Of a stretch of DNA of 64,000 nt, positions 52,868 to 61,033 are shown one piece after another (the first letter of the stretch is position 1; each line of letters starts with the position of its first letter). Source of the stretch: Pleomorphomonas sp. NRK KF1 (lineage in GTDB: Bacteria; Pseudomonadota; Alphaproteobacteria; Rhizobiales; Pleomorphomonadaceae); contig NZ_JAMDLH010000002.1 of NCBI RefSeq assembly GCF_023721755.1, forward strand, positions 124,001-188,000, written 5' to 3'. Position numbers and translations under genes: made by a program. Under the pieces are notes generated by a model, which made no database searches, was not told the DNA's origin, and saw nothing but the letters and a program-made list of their open reading frames with translations.

Positions 52868-53077
52868 ACTTTCACGAGCCGCGGTCGGATCCGGCCGCAT
52901 CGCCTGTGAAAGCGGACGGCCGGTCACTCGCAGCCCCGCCACTTCGGTGGGGCGAGCCGATCGGCCGACTTTTCGACGCCAGTTATGAATCGTTTTTCTG
53001 TCACTCCAACAAACCATTGCGCCGACGGCGCCGGCGTCTTGAAGACCGGCCCGGCGCAGATCTCTAGGTAGGTCCTC

Positions 53078-54082
53078 ATGTCCGCTTCCGTCCGCATCGG
53101 TATTGTGGGTCTCGGCCGGCTAGGCCGTCGCCACGCCGAAAACCTGGCCCTTCGCGTTCCCGGCGCCTCTCTCGTGGCGGCCGCAAGCCCGATCGCCGAA
53201 GAGCGCGCCTGGGCCGAGGCCACGCTTCCCGGCATTGCGACCTATCCCGGCCTGACCGAACTGCTCGCCCACCCCGGGCTCGACGCCGTCTGGCTGGTGA
53301 CCCCGACCTCGCTGCATGCCGAACAGACGATCGCCAGCCTCAAGGCGGGCAAGCACGTCTTTTGCGAGAAGCCGATCGCCCTGGAGACCGCCGACTGCGA
53401 CCGGGTCGTCGCCGTTGCCGAACAGCACCCCGACCAGTTGGTGATGATCGGCTTCATGCGCCGGTTCGATCCCGCCTATGCCGAAGCCAAGCGCATGATC
53501 GCCAAAGGGGAACTCGGCGACGTCTTCTCCATCGGCTGCCGGTCGGAGGACCCGGTCGATCCGGACGGTTTCTTCGTCCGCTTCGCGCCGACGTCCGGCG
53601 GCATCTTCCTCGACTGCTGCATCCACGACATCGATCTTGTCCGCTGGATGCTGGATGGGGTCGAGGTTTCGTCGGTGAGCGCCGCCGGCAGCCGCGTCAT
53701 GTATCCGGCGCTGGGCGACTGCGGTGACGTGGACAACGGCTTTGCCACCGTGACCTTCAAGGGCGGACAGGTCGCCACCTTCCACGTCTCCCGGACGTCG
53801 CATCGCGGCTATGAAGCAACAATGACCATCACCGGAACCCGGGCGGGCCTCGATATCGGCCGCAACGCACCGCGCCGGCCGATCGCGCTGGAAGTCGGCG
53901 GGAATCGTCAGATCGAAGGCCAGGTCGATTTCTTCGAGCGGTTCGGCGACGCCTTCCTGCACGAGGCGCGCGCCTTCGTCGACGCCGTTCGGACCGGCAG
54001 CCCCACGCCGAGCAGCATCGCCGACGCCCGGGAGGCGACGCGGCTTGCCTGCGCCATGCGCGAGGCGCTGCGCGTGGGCTGA
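53078..54082 (+). CDS. Gfo/Idh/MocA dehydrogenase, probable inositol dehydrogenase
   Basis: This 334-residue protein has an N-terminal Rossmann domain (GIVGLGRLGRRHAENLA, residues 8-24), the EKP motif in HVFCEKPIALE (about 92-102) and the C-terminal domain with HDIDLVRWMLDG carrying the catalytic His. It oxidises a cyclitol such as scyllo- or D-chiro-inositol with NAD(P). It lies behind the CUT2 importer and is a paralogue of the IolG encoded at 56886. A terminator follows. Confidence 0.85.
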   Translation: MSASVRIGIVGLGRLGRRHAENLALRVPGASLVAAASPIAEERAWAEATLPGIATYPGLTELLAHPGLDAVWLVTPTSLHAEQTIASLKAGKHVFCEKPIALETADCDRVVAVAEQHPDQLVMIGFMRRFDPAYAEAKRMIAKGELGDVFSIGCRSEDPVDPDGFFVRFAPTSGGIFLDCCIHDIDLVRWMLDGVEVSSVSAAGSRVMYPALGDCGDVDNGFATVTFKGGQVATFHVSRTSHRGYEATMTITGTRAGLDIGRNAPRRPIALEVGGNRQIEGQVDFFERFGDAFLHEARAFVDAVRTGSPTPSSIADAREATRLACAMREALRVG

Positions 54083-54123
54083 CGGGCACCGACCGAGCCG
54101 AAACAACCCCGCCCTTCTCAAGC

Positions 54124-54155
54124 GGGCCCGGAGACCACATCTCCGGGCCCTTGTT
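54124..54155 (+). terminator. Rho-independent terminator after the Gfo/Idh/MocA gene
   Basis: Stem GGGCCCGGAGA (54124-54134), loop CCACA, TCTCCGGGCCC (54140-54150), then TTGTT. It ends the importer-dehydrogenase unit. Confidence 0.85.
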
Positions 54156-54200
54156 CATGGCCGTTGCACCGATGGCATCGAGCAACATTCGCGGACCAAC

Positions 54201-54232
54201 AAAAAGCCCTCTGAAGACGAGCTTCAGAGGGC
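54201..54232 (-). terminator. Rho-independent terminator of iolE
   Basis: On the minus strand, GCCCTCTGAAG (54232-54222), 5-base loop, CTTCAGAGGGC (54216-54206), then TTTTT. It lies 24 bp after the iolE stop and is distinct from the terminator on the opposite strand. Confidence 0.9.
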
Positions 54233-54256
54233 CAGTTCCGCGCTGGGATAGCGTGG

Positions 54257-55138
54257 TCAGCGAAGTCCGGCTTCCGCCAGGAAACGCTTCAGGTTGGTGA
54301 TGCCCATGTTGACGTACTTCTTGGGATTGGCCTTCTCGGGATCCTGCTCGGCCTCAAGCACGACCCAGCCCGAGTAGTTCGGCAAGGCCTTGAACACGCC
54401 CGTGAAATCGATCGCTCCATCACCCGGCACCGTATAGACGCCCTCAAGAACGGCATCGAGGAACGACCAGCCTTCGGCCAGCGCCTTCTTGGCGATCGGC
54501 TCACGGACGTCCTTGGTGTGAACATGTCCGATGCGATCGGCATACTTGCGCGCCATGGCCACAGCGTCACCACCGCCCCAGGTCATGTGTCCGGTGTCGA
54601 GGAGGAGTTTCACCGCCGGGCCTGTCCCAGCCATGAAGCGATCGACTTCCTCCGGCGTCTGCACGACCGTGCCCATGTGGTGGTGGTAGACGACCTGAAG
54701 GCCGTAGCCCTTCACCAGTTCGGCAAAGCGGGTCATGCGCGACAGGAAGACGGCCCACTCAGCATCGGTGAGTACCGGCCGGCTCGAAAGCGGCGCCGAC
54801 TTGGTGCCGTGAACGGTGCGCGTGCACTCGCAAACGATGAGAACCTCCGCGCCCGCCTCCTTGCGCCACTTCAGCTCGTTCTGGGCCGCGGCAAACTCCG
54901 CGTCGGCGTCGCGCTCAAGCAGGAAGGTGGAATACCAGCCCGAGACGAAGACCATGCCATAGTCGGCAAGGAGCTTCTTGAGCGCCGGCCCGTCCTCGGG
55001 CAGCTTGTGCCCCTTCTCCATGCCTTCGATACCGGCCTCGCGCGCTTCGGTCAGGCATTGCTCGACGGGAATGTCACCACCGATCTCCCACAGATCATCG
55101 TTCGACCAGCAGATGGGATTGGCCCCAATGCGAATCAT
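54257..55138 (-). CDS. iolE: Myo-inosose-2 dehydratase
   Basis: This 293-residue xylose-isomerase-like TIM barrel dehydrates 2-keto-myo-inositol (scyllo-inosose) to 3D-trihydroxycyclohexane-1,2-dione, the second step of inositol catabolism. Conserved elements include MIRIGANPICWSNDDL, AGIEGMEKGHKLP, YHHHMGTVVQTPEEVDRFM, LLLDTGHMTWGGGD and IGHVHTKDV. ATG 55136-55138 follows GGGAGAGAAG; the open frame upstream is not homologous. It is alone on the minus strand between the two dehydrogenase clusters, with an IolR-type site upstream. Confidence 0.93.
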   Translation of the reverse strand: MIRIGANPICWSNDDLWEIGGDIPVEQCLTEAREAGIEGMEKGHKLPEDGPALKKLLADYGMVFVSGWYSTFLLERDADAEFAAAQNELKWRKEAGAEVLIVCECTRTVHGTKSAPLSSRPVLTDAEWAVFLSRMTRFAELVKGYGLQVVYHHHMGTVVQTPEEVDRFMAGTGPAVKLLLDTGHMTWGGGDAVAMARKYADRIGHVHTKDVREPIAKKALAEGWSFLDAVLEGVYTVPGDGAIDFTGVFKALPNYSGWVVLEAEQDPEKANPKKYVNMGITNLKRFLAEAGLR

Positions 55139-55264
55139 GTCTTCTCTCCCAGTAGCCTCACCGGTTCGGTCCTGTCGCCGACCGGGCTGTTGCTTGCCAA
55201 ACGCTTCGTACGGACCGGACGTCAGGATATCGCGCGGACCATCCTCTTCGGCCGGCGACGCCAT

Positions 55265-55278
55265 GGAACACGCATTCC
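55265..55278. promoter_or_regulatory. IolR-type operator GGAA-N6-TTCC (iolE)
   Basis: GGAA-CACGCA-TTCC lies 127 bp upstream of the iolE start in the 284-bp gap before the RpiR gene. The rest of that gap holds no gene. Confidence 0.6.
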
Positions 55279-55422
55279 GCCCTCGCTCCGTTGCAAGAGC
55301 GAATTTTCATCGACCTAGGCAAGATCCGACCCTGAGCCAGGGATCGACGAGCAGCTCGGCCCATGACGGCGATCACGCCCAATGGCGCATCAATTTCTGA
55401 TCTGATTATTCCCTATTTCATT

Positions 55423-56316
55423 TCATTCGGTATGTAAATTCCGTTTATCACGACCACGACGAAGGTCTGCCACCGACACCGTCAGCGCCGTGGCGACGGT
55501 CAACGTCGCCGCTAGCGACCTGAACCCCTCGAAATCGGCCTCGACGATCTCGAACCAGGCTCCGTTCTCCGGCACCAGCGGACTGAACGGACTGTCGGTG
55601 ATCACCACGAGGGGCACACCCTGCAAGGCGACCTGCCGCATGTGGTCGACCGTCCCGGAAGCATAGGGGGTGAAGCTGATGGCGAAAGCGGCGTCGCGGG
55701 GACCGGCGAAGTTCAGGATCTCACGATCGATGCCGAGCGGTGAGCCCACCAGCACGGTGCGAATCCCCAGCTTTCCGAAGGCATAGGCCATGTACGAGGT
55801 GATGGGATAGGAACGGCGCTGGGCAAGCAGATAGATGGTTTCGGCGTCGGCGAGAATGCGAGCGGCCTTGTCCATGACGGCGGGGTCGATCCGTTCGCAG
55901 ACGCGCTCGACCGAGCGGATCGCCGCCTTGCCAAATCCGTCCAGCATGGCCGCAGTGACAGGCCGCCCGGAGGAGTGGGTGGAGAACGCATCGAGACGCT
56001 CGTCATAATTGGTCGGGCGGTCTCGCAGCCGCTCCTGGAATACCACCTGCAGCTCTGAAAAACCCTTGTAACCCATTGCCTTGGCGAAGCGAACGAGCGT
56101 CGAAGGCTGTACCTTGGCGGCGGACGCTATGCTCGCCACCGTGCCGAATGCGATCTCATCAGGCGACTCAACGGCATAGGCGGCAACCTGCGCCAAGCGG
56201 CGCGGCAGCTTGTCACGGCGCTCAACGATGACGTCGCGCAGGGCGCGAAACTCCTGCGGCGGCGCTCCGACGCCATCGGCGTCCTCGAAATCCATCGACT
56301 CGTTGTCTTCGCTCAT
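55423..56316 (-). CDS. RpiR-family regulator (paralogue 1)
   Basis: This 297-residue regulator has an HTH_6 N-terminal domain (about residues 25-100, VASIASAAKVQPSTLVRFAKAMGYKGF) and a SIS sugar-binding domain (about 135-280). It is a close paralogue of the RpiR protein at 58012-58875 (shared SPDE(I/V)AFGTV, RxRSxPI(T/V)SYMAY, VVEAD segments). ATG 56316 is chosen with GGAGTGGGG upstream; a GTG at 56322 is possible. It is upstream of iolE on the same strand but 284 bp away. It probably regulates inositol genes, though which RpiR is the true IolR is undecided. Confidence 0.85.
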   Translation of the reverse strand: MSEDNESMDFEDADGVGAPPQEFRALRDVIVERRDKLPRRLAQVAAYAVESPDEIAFGTVASIASAAKVQPSTLVRFAKAMGYKGFSELQVVFQERLRDRPTNYDERLDAFSTHSSGRPVTAAMLDGFGKAAIRSVERVCERIDPAVMDKAARILADAETIYLLAQRRSYPITSYMAYAFGKLGIRTVLVGSPLGIDREILNFAGPRDAAFAISFTPYASGTVDHMRQVALQGVPLVVITDSPFSPLVPENGAWFEIVEADFEGFRSLAATLTVATALTVSVADLRRGRDKRNLHTE

Positions 56317-56885
56317 CCCCACTCCACTCCAATCGAATTGGACGTTTCAACCGTATTCCATCGTTCCAGCCGATGTTAACCCATCCGGCTTTTGTTGGCA
56401 TCGGCAAAGAAGCGGCCGGGCAATTCGGCAACCTACACCACACGACGCCCCTCGCCTGCCCATCCTTCGCCAGCAGGCGACGCACCCGTCAAGCCGCCGG
56501 ATAGAGGCGAACAAGCCTCAAGCCGTTGATAATAAAAGATACCATGCACATCACCCTTCAGAGCCACCACGATCGTCGCCCCTCTTTGGTCTCGAGCATT
56601 CGACCAAATGGTAATGATCCGGAAGTTCTCGAAGGGGCGATTGCGCAGAGAAGGCCTTGACGATCCGACGATATGGAACTTAAATTCCATATTGAAAAAC
56701 GACTGTTCCATATCATCCACTACACATAGTGCCAAACTCGGCGAAGAGGACGCTGGAACAGGCTTGCTACGACCCGCCCGAGGGGGTGTGACGCATTTCA
56801 CCTTTTGGCGCGGCGGGCAGACACAATCAGCCGGCGGGGCACACGAGATGGCCCGGCGGAAACTGTCGAGGGAGAAAGCTCTATC
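56317..56885. promoter_or_regulatory. Divergent RpiR/iolG regulatory region
   Basis: This 569-bp region has no convincing gene. Near the RpiR start is the palindrome CCAAT-CGA-ATTGG (56329-56341), a possible autoregulatory site. TCGCCTGC/GCAGGCGA (56452-56480) can form a hairpin. Closer to iolG is the extended palindrome ATATGGAA-CTTAAA-TTCCATAT (56671-56692). GGGAGAAAG precedes iolG. Confidence 0.55.
56671..56692. promoter_or_regulatory. IolR-type operator, extended palindrome (iolG)
   Basis: Eight-base arms ATATGGAA and TTCCATAT flank CTTAAA, giving the best copy of GGAA-N6-TTCC in the window, about 193 bp before iolG. Confidence 0.7.
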
Positions 56886-57881
56886 ATGACGCTGAGATTT
56901 GGACTGCTTGGCGCCGGGCGCATCGGCAAGGTGCACGCTGGCGCGGTTGCCGCCACGCCGGGGGCGAAGCTTGTCGCCGTGGCCGATGCCTTGCCCGAGG
57001 CGGCGGCCTTCATATCGAAATCGTCGGGAGCCGAGGTTCGGACGATCGACGAGATCATGAACGCCAAGGACATCGACGCCGTGCTGATCACGACGCCGAC
57101 GGACATGCATGCCGACATGATCGAGCAGGCCGCCCGCGCCAAGAAGGCGATCTTCTGCGAGAAGCCGATCGATCTCGACGTTGATCGCGTGCGCCGTTGC
57201 CTTGACACGGTCGCCAAGGAAAAAGCGGCGTTGATGATCGGCTTCAACCGGCGCTTCGACCCCAACTTCATGGAAGCGAGGGCGCGCATCGACGCCGGCC
57301 AGATCGGAACGGTGGAAATGGTGTCCATCACCTCGCGTGATCCCTCCCCGCCACCGGCCACCTACGTGGCGCGCTCGGGCGGCATGTTCCGCGACATGAC
57401 GATCCACGACTTCGACATGGCGGCCTTCCTGCTCGGCGAGGACCCGGTCAAGGTGTTTGCCGTCGGCTCGAGCCTGGTAGACCCGGAAATCGGCAAGGCC
57501 GGCGACATCGACAGCGGCTCGGTCATCCTCACCACCAAGTCCGGCAAGATCGCCCAGATCTCCAACTCGCGCCGCGCCACCTACGGCTACGACCAGCGCA
57601 TCGAGGTGCATGGCTCGAAAGGCATGGTGCACGCCGAGAACCTGCGCGCCACCACCGTCGAGGTGGCGAACGCCGAGGGGTATCTTCGCGAACCGCTGCT
57701 CGATTTCTTCATGACGCGATACACGCAGGCCTATGCCAACGAGATCGCCGCCTTCATCAAGGCGCTCGAAGCCGGCAAGCCGATGCATCCGTCGGGCGAG
57801 GATGGCCTCAAGGCCCTCGCCATGGCCGACGCGGCGGTGAAGTCGCTGAAAGAAGGCCGGCAGGTCGAAATCGCCTACTGA
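56886..57881 (+). CDS. iolG: Myo-inositol 2-dehydrogenase
   Basis: This 331-residue Gfo/Idh/MocA enzyme oxidises myo-inositol to 2-keto-myo-inositol with NAD+. The Rossmann motif is LGAGRIGKVHAGAV, the EKP motif lies in IFCEKPIDLD (about residues 93-102), and the catalytic region reads DMTIHDFDMAAFLLGE. The pattern (FNRRFDPNF, GDIDSGSVILTT) matches rhizobial IdhA/IolG closely. It begins the plus-strand iol genes, and a GC-rich hairpin (57888-57914) follows. Confidence 0.93.
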   Translation: MTLRFGLLGAGRIGKVHAGAVAATPGAKLVAVADALPEAAAFISKSSGAEVRTIDEIMNAKDIDAVLITTPTDMHADMIEQAARAKKAIFCEKPIDLDVDRVRRCLDTVAKEKAALMIGFNRRFDPNFMEARARIDAGQIGTVEMVSITSRDPSPPPATYVARSGGMFRDMTIHDFDMAAFLLGEDPVKVFAVGSSLVDPEIGKAGDIDSGSVILTTKSGKIAQISNSRRATYGYDQRIEVHGSKGMVHAENLRATTVEVANAEGYLREPLLDFFMTRYTQAYANEIAAFIKALEAGKPMHPSGEDGLKALAMADAAVKSLKEGRQVEIAY

Positions 57882-57887
57882 AACGGT

Positions 57888-57914
57888 GGCGGCCGGTGAC
57901 AATCGCCGGCCGCC
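57888..57914 (+). other. GC-rich hairpin after iolG
   Basis: GGCGGCCGG (57888-57896), 9-base loop, CCGGCCGCC (57906-57914), 7 bp after the iolG stop and followed by TTACC. It may partly terminate or stabilise the iolG message before the regulator gene. Confidence 0.45.
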
Positions 57915-58011
57915 TTACCGCAGCTCGACCCGACAAGTTGCGCCCGATGCCTTCAGCCGGGCTTGGGCGACAAGCTCGCACCCTGGCAATGACGCCGCAA
58001 AGTGATCTTGC

Positions 58012-58875
58012 ATGCCCAGTCTCTCAGAGCAGTCGGGCAGCCTCCTGTCCGCACGGGCAGTGCTCACCGGCTATCAGCCACTGAAGGAAGAAATCGTTCG
58101 GCGGCAGAAGACACTGCCCAAACGCCTCCTTCAAATCGCCACCTTCGCCCTTGCCAGCCCGGATGAGGTTGCCTTCGGGACTGTCTCCTCGATTGCGAAG
58201 CACGTCGGCGTTCCGCCGTCGGCCATCATCCGCTTTGCCCAGCACTTCGGCTTCGACGGCTTTGTGGAGATGCAGCGCCTGTTTCGCGACCGGATGCGCG
58301 AGCGCAGTTCCGAGTATGAGGAACGTCTTCAGTCGCTGAACCACGGCGTCGATCCGGACGACGAGGCCGGCAAGACGCTGGAGGGCTTTTTCGCGGCGGG
58401 ACGCCGATCGATGGAAAACGCATTCCAGTCCGTCGACCATGAGAAGTTCTCGTCGGCGGCATCCATACTTGCCGATGGCAAGACCATCTACCTCCTGGCG
58501 CGCCGCCGCTCATTCCCGATCGTCAGCTACATGGCCTACTCGTTCGCCAAGCTCGGATTGCGCTGCGAACTGGCAAGCTCGCCGATGGGGACCGACGGCG
58601 ATCTGCTGCGGTTTGCCGGCCCCGATGATGCCGCCCTCGCCGTCAGTTTCTCACCCTATGCATCGGAAACCGTCGCACAGGCCAGAGTTCTCAGGGAGCG
58701 GGGCGTCCCGCTGGTTTCGCTGACGGATTCGCCATTCTCACCCATTGCCGCGATTTCGAACGTTTGGTTCGAAGTCGTCGAAGCAGACTATGGCGGCTTT
58801 CGGCCGCTCTCGGCCTCCATGGTGCTCGCTTTGGCGCTTTGCGTGGCGGTTGCCGAGAGAAAACAGTGGAACTGA
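58012..58875 (+). CDS. iolR: RpiR-family regulator IolR (paralogue 2)
   Basis: This 287-residue regulator has an HTH_6 domain (residues about 20-95, VSSIAKHVGVPPSAIIRFAQHFGFDGF) and a SIS domain (about 130-270). It sits between iolG and iolC in the position of the rhizobial iolR gene, which begins the iolRCDEB operon in Sinorhizobium. IolR represses inositol genes, probably until an inositol intermediate binds the SIS domain. It lies 155 bp before iolC. Confidence 0.87.
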   Translation: MPSLSEQSGSLLSARAVLTGYQPLKEEIVRRQKTLPKRLLQIATFALASPDEVAFGTVSSIAKHVGVPPSAIIRFAQHFGFDGFVEMQRLFRDRMRERSSEYEERLQSLNHGVDPDDEAGKTLEGFFAAGRRSMENAFQSVDHEKFSSAASILADGKTIYLLARRRSFPIVSYMAYSFAKLGLRCELASSPMGTDGDLLRFAGPDDAALAVSFSPYASETVAQARVLRERGVPLVSLTDSPFSPIAAISNVWFEVVEADYGGFRPLSASMVLALALCVAVAERKQWN

Positions 58876-58965
58876 CCAGCGCGACCAAGCACGACGCCTG
58901 GGAGGCGGTCCCTTCCGGGATACTACGTTGGTAGTAGAACAATAATTTCATCGACGTTTTTGATC

Positions 58966-58979
58966 GGAACGTATATTCT
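58966..58979. promoter_or_regulatory. Variant IolR-type site before iolC
   Basis: GGAA-CGTATA-TTCT matches GGAA-N6-TTCC with one change and lies 52 bp before ATG 59031, suggesting that iolCDB can also be controlled independently of iolR. Confidence 0.45.
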
Positions 58980-59030
58980 TATTGCAACGGCGCGATACAG
59001 CGTAACGACGAAAAGCCCTGCGAGGAAAAA

Positions 59031-60962
59031 ATGACAGACACCCCCAGCGCGGCCAAGACACTCGACCTCATCGCGATCGGCCGAGCCTCGGTCGACCTCT
59101 ACGGCCAGCAGATCGGCACTCGCCTTGAGGATATCGGCAGCTTCGCGAAGTCGGTCGGCGGCTGCCCTGCCAACATCTCCGTCGGAACCGCTCGCCTCGG
59201 TCTGAGGTCGGCCCTGGTGACGCGAGTCGGCAACGAGCAGATGGGGCGTTTCATCCTCGAGCAGCTCGGCCGTGAAACGGTGGACACCTCCGGCATCGTC
59301 GTCGACAAGGAGCGCCTGACGGCCCTGGTGCTGCTGGCGGTGGAGGACGAGGGCGTGTCGCCCATGATCTTCTATCGTTCCGACTGCGCCGACATGGCGC
59401 TTTGCGAGGACGACGTCGACGAGGCCCTGATCGCCAGAAGCCGCTCGATCGTCGTCACCGGCACCCATTTCTCGCGTCCGCATTCCGAGGCCGCACAGCG
59501 CAAGGCGATCGCGCTTGCCAAGAAGCATGGCGCCAAGGTGGTGATCGACATCGACTACCGGCCGAACCTCTGGGGGCTTGCCGGTCACGACGCGGGCTTC
59601 GAGCGCTATGTCAAGTCCGACCGCGTCTCCGGTCTCCTGCGCACGGTCCTCGCCGATTGCGACCTGATCGTCGGCACCGAGGAAGAGATCATGATCGCCA
59701 CCGGCGCCGACAGCGTGCTGGCATCGCTGAAGCTGATCCGGTCGATCAACGCCGCGGCCACCATCGTGCTGAAGCGCGGCGCCATGGGTTGCATCGTCTA
59801 CGACGGCCCGATCTCGGACGACCTTGAAGCCGGCATCGTCGGCAAGGGCTTCCCGATCGAGGTCTTCAACGTCCTCGGGGCCGGCGATGCCTTCATGTCG
59901 GGCTTCCTGAGGGGCTGGCTGAAGGGCGAGCCGCTCGCCACCTGCGCCACCTGGGCCAACGCCTGCGGCGCCTTCGCCGTGTCGCGCCTCCTCTGTTCTC
60001 CGGAATACCCGACCTGGGAGGAACTCAGCCATTTCCTCGCCCACGGCAGCAGCGAGCGGGCGCTCCGCAAGGATCCGTCTCTCAACCACATCCACTGGGC
60101 GACGACCCGTCGGGGCGATTATCCGACGCTGATGGCGCTTGCCCTCGACCATCGCAGCCAGGTGGAAGACCTGGCGCAGGATGCGGCGACACTTAAGCGC
60201 GTCCCCGACTTCAAGGTGCTCGCGGTGAAGGCGGCGCGGCGCGTTGCTGCCGGACGCCCCGGTTTCGGCATGCTGCTCGACGACAAATATGGCCACAAGG
60301 CGCTGTTCGCCGCCGGGGCCGGCAAGGGGCTTTGGGTCGCCAAGCCGATCGAGCTGCCCGGTTCGCGTCCGCTGAAGTTCGAGTTCAGCCAGGATCTCGG
60401 CAGTCGACTGATCGAATGGCCGCTCGAACACTGCATCAAGGTGCTGTGCTTCTATCATCCCGACGATCCCGCCGACCTCAAGGCCGAGCAGACCGCCAAG
60501 CTCCTCACCGCCTATGAGGCGGCGCGCAAGGTCGGTCGTGAAATCCTGATCGAGATCATCGCCTCCAAGGCGGGACCACTCGGAGACGACACGGCGGCCA
60601 AGGCCTTGACGGAACTCTATGCCGCCGGCCTCAGGCCGGACTGGTGGAAGCTGGAGCCCCAGGCCTCGGAGAAGGCCTGGCAGGCGATCGACCACGTGAT
60701 CAGGAGCAATGATCCCTATTGCCGGGGCGTGGTACTCTTGGGGCTGGAGGCGCCGATCGAAACGCTGAAGCAGGGCTTTGCGGCCGCAAGGACAGCGCCC
60801 TGCGTCAAGGGTTTCGCCGTCGGCCGCACCATCTTCGCCGACGCCGCCAAGCGCTGGCTCAACGGCGAGATCGACGACGAGGCGGCCATTGCCGACATGG
60901 CGGAGAAGTTCGGCGCCCTGGTCGACGTCTGGCTGTCGCTGGGCAGCTCGCGGGCGGCTTGA
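59031..60962 (+). CDS. iolC: IolC: 5-dehydro-2-deoxygluconokinase fused to DUF2090 domain
   Basis: This 643-residue two-domain protein begins with a PfkB-type kinase (about residues 1-330: LIAIGRASVDLYGQQIG, GGCPANISVGTARLG, and the catalytic motif NVLGAGDAFMSGFL), which phosphorylates 2-deoxy-5-keto-gluconate. The C-terminal half (about 345-640) is a DUF2090 domain with an aldolase-like barrel, the usual partner in alphaproteobacterial IolC; its role may be the IolJ-type aldol cleavage or a regulatory function. ATG 59031 has AGGAAAA upstream. It leads iolDB. Confidence 0.93.
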   Translation: MTDTPSAAKTLDLIAIGRASVDLYGQQIGTRLEDIGSFAKSVGGCPANISVGTARLGLRSALVTRVGNEQMGRFILEQLGRETVDTSGIVVDKERLTALVLLAVEDEGVSPMIFYRSDCADMALCEDDVDEALIARSRSIVVTGTHFSRPHSEAAQRKAIALAKKHGAKVVIDIDYRPNLWGLAGHDAGFERYVKSDRVSGLLRTVLADCDLIVGTEEEIMIATGADSVLASLKLIRSINAAATIVLKRGAMGCIVYDGPISDDLEAGIVGKGFPIEVFNVLGAGDAFMSGFLRGWLKGEPLATCATWANACGAFAVSRLLCSPEYPTWEELSHFLAHGSSERALRKDPSLNHIHWATTRRGDYPTLMALALDHRSQVEDLAQDAATLKRVPDFKVLAVKAARRVAAGRPGFGMLLDDKYGHKALFAAGAGKGLWVAKPIELPGSRPLKFEFSQDLGSRLIEWPLEHCIKVLCFYHPDDPADLKAEQTAKLLTAYEAARKVGREILIEIIASKAGPLGDDTAAKALTELYAAGLRPDWWKLEPQASEKAWQAIDHVIRSNDPYCRGVVLLGLEAPIETLKQGFAAARTAPCVKGFAVGRTIFADAAKRWLNGEIDDEAAIADMAEKFGALVDVWLSLGSSRAA

Positions 60963-61033
60963 TCGACAAGGTTGAAAGAAAAGCGAGAAGGGGCCGACCG
61001 CTACGACGACGGCGCCCACTTCGGGAGGATGAC

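Noticed and set aside
58923-61019. 698-codon open frame on the minus strand
   Set aside because: Antisense to iolC; the composition is that of a GC-rich shadow frame.
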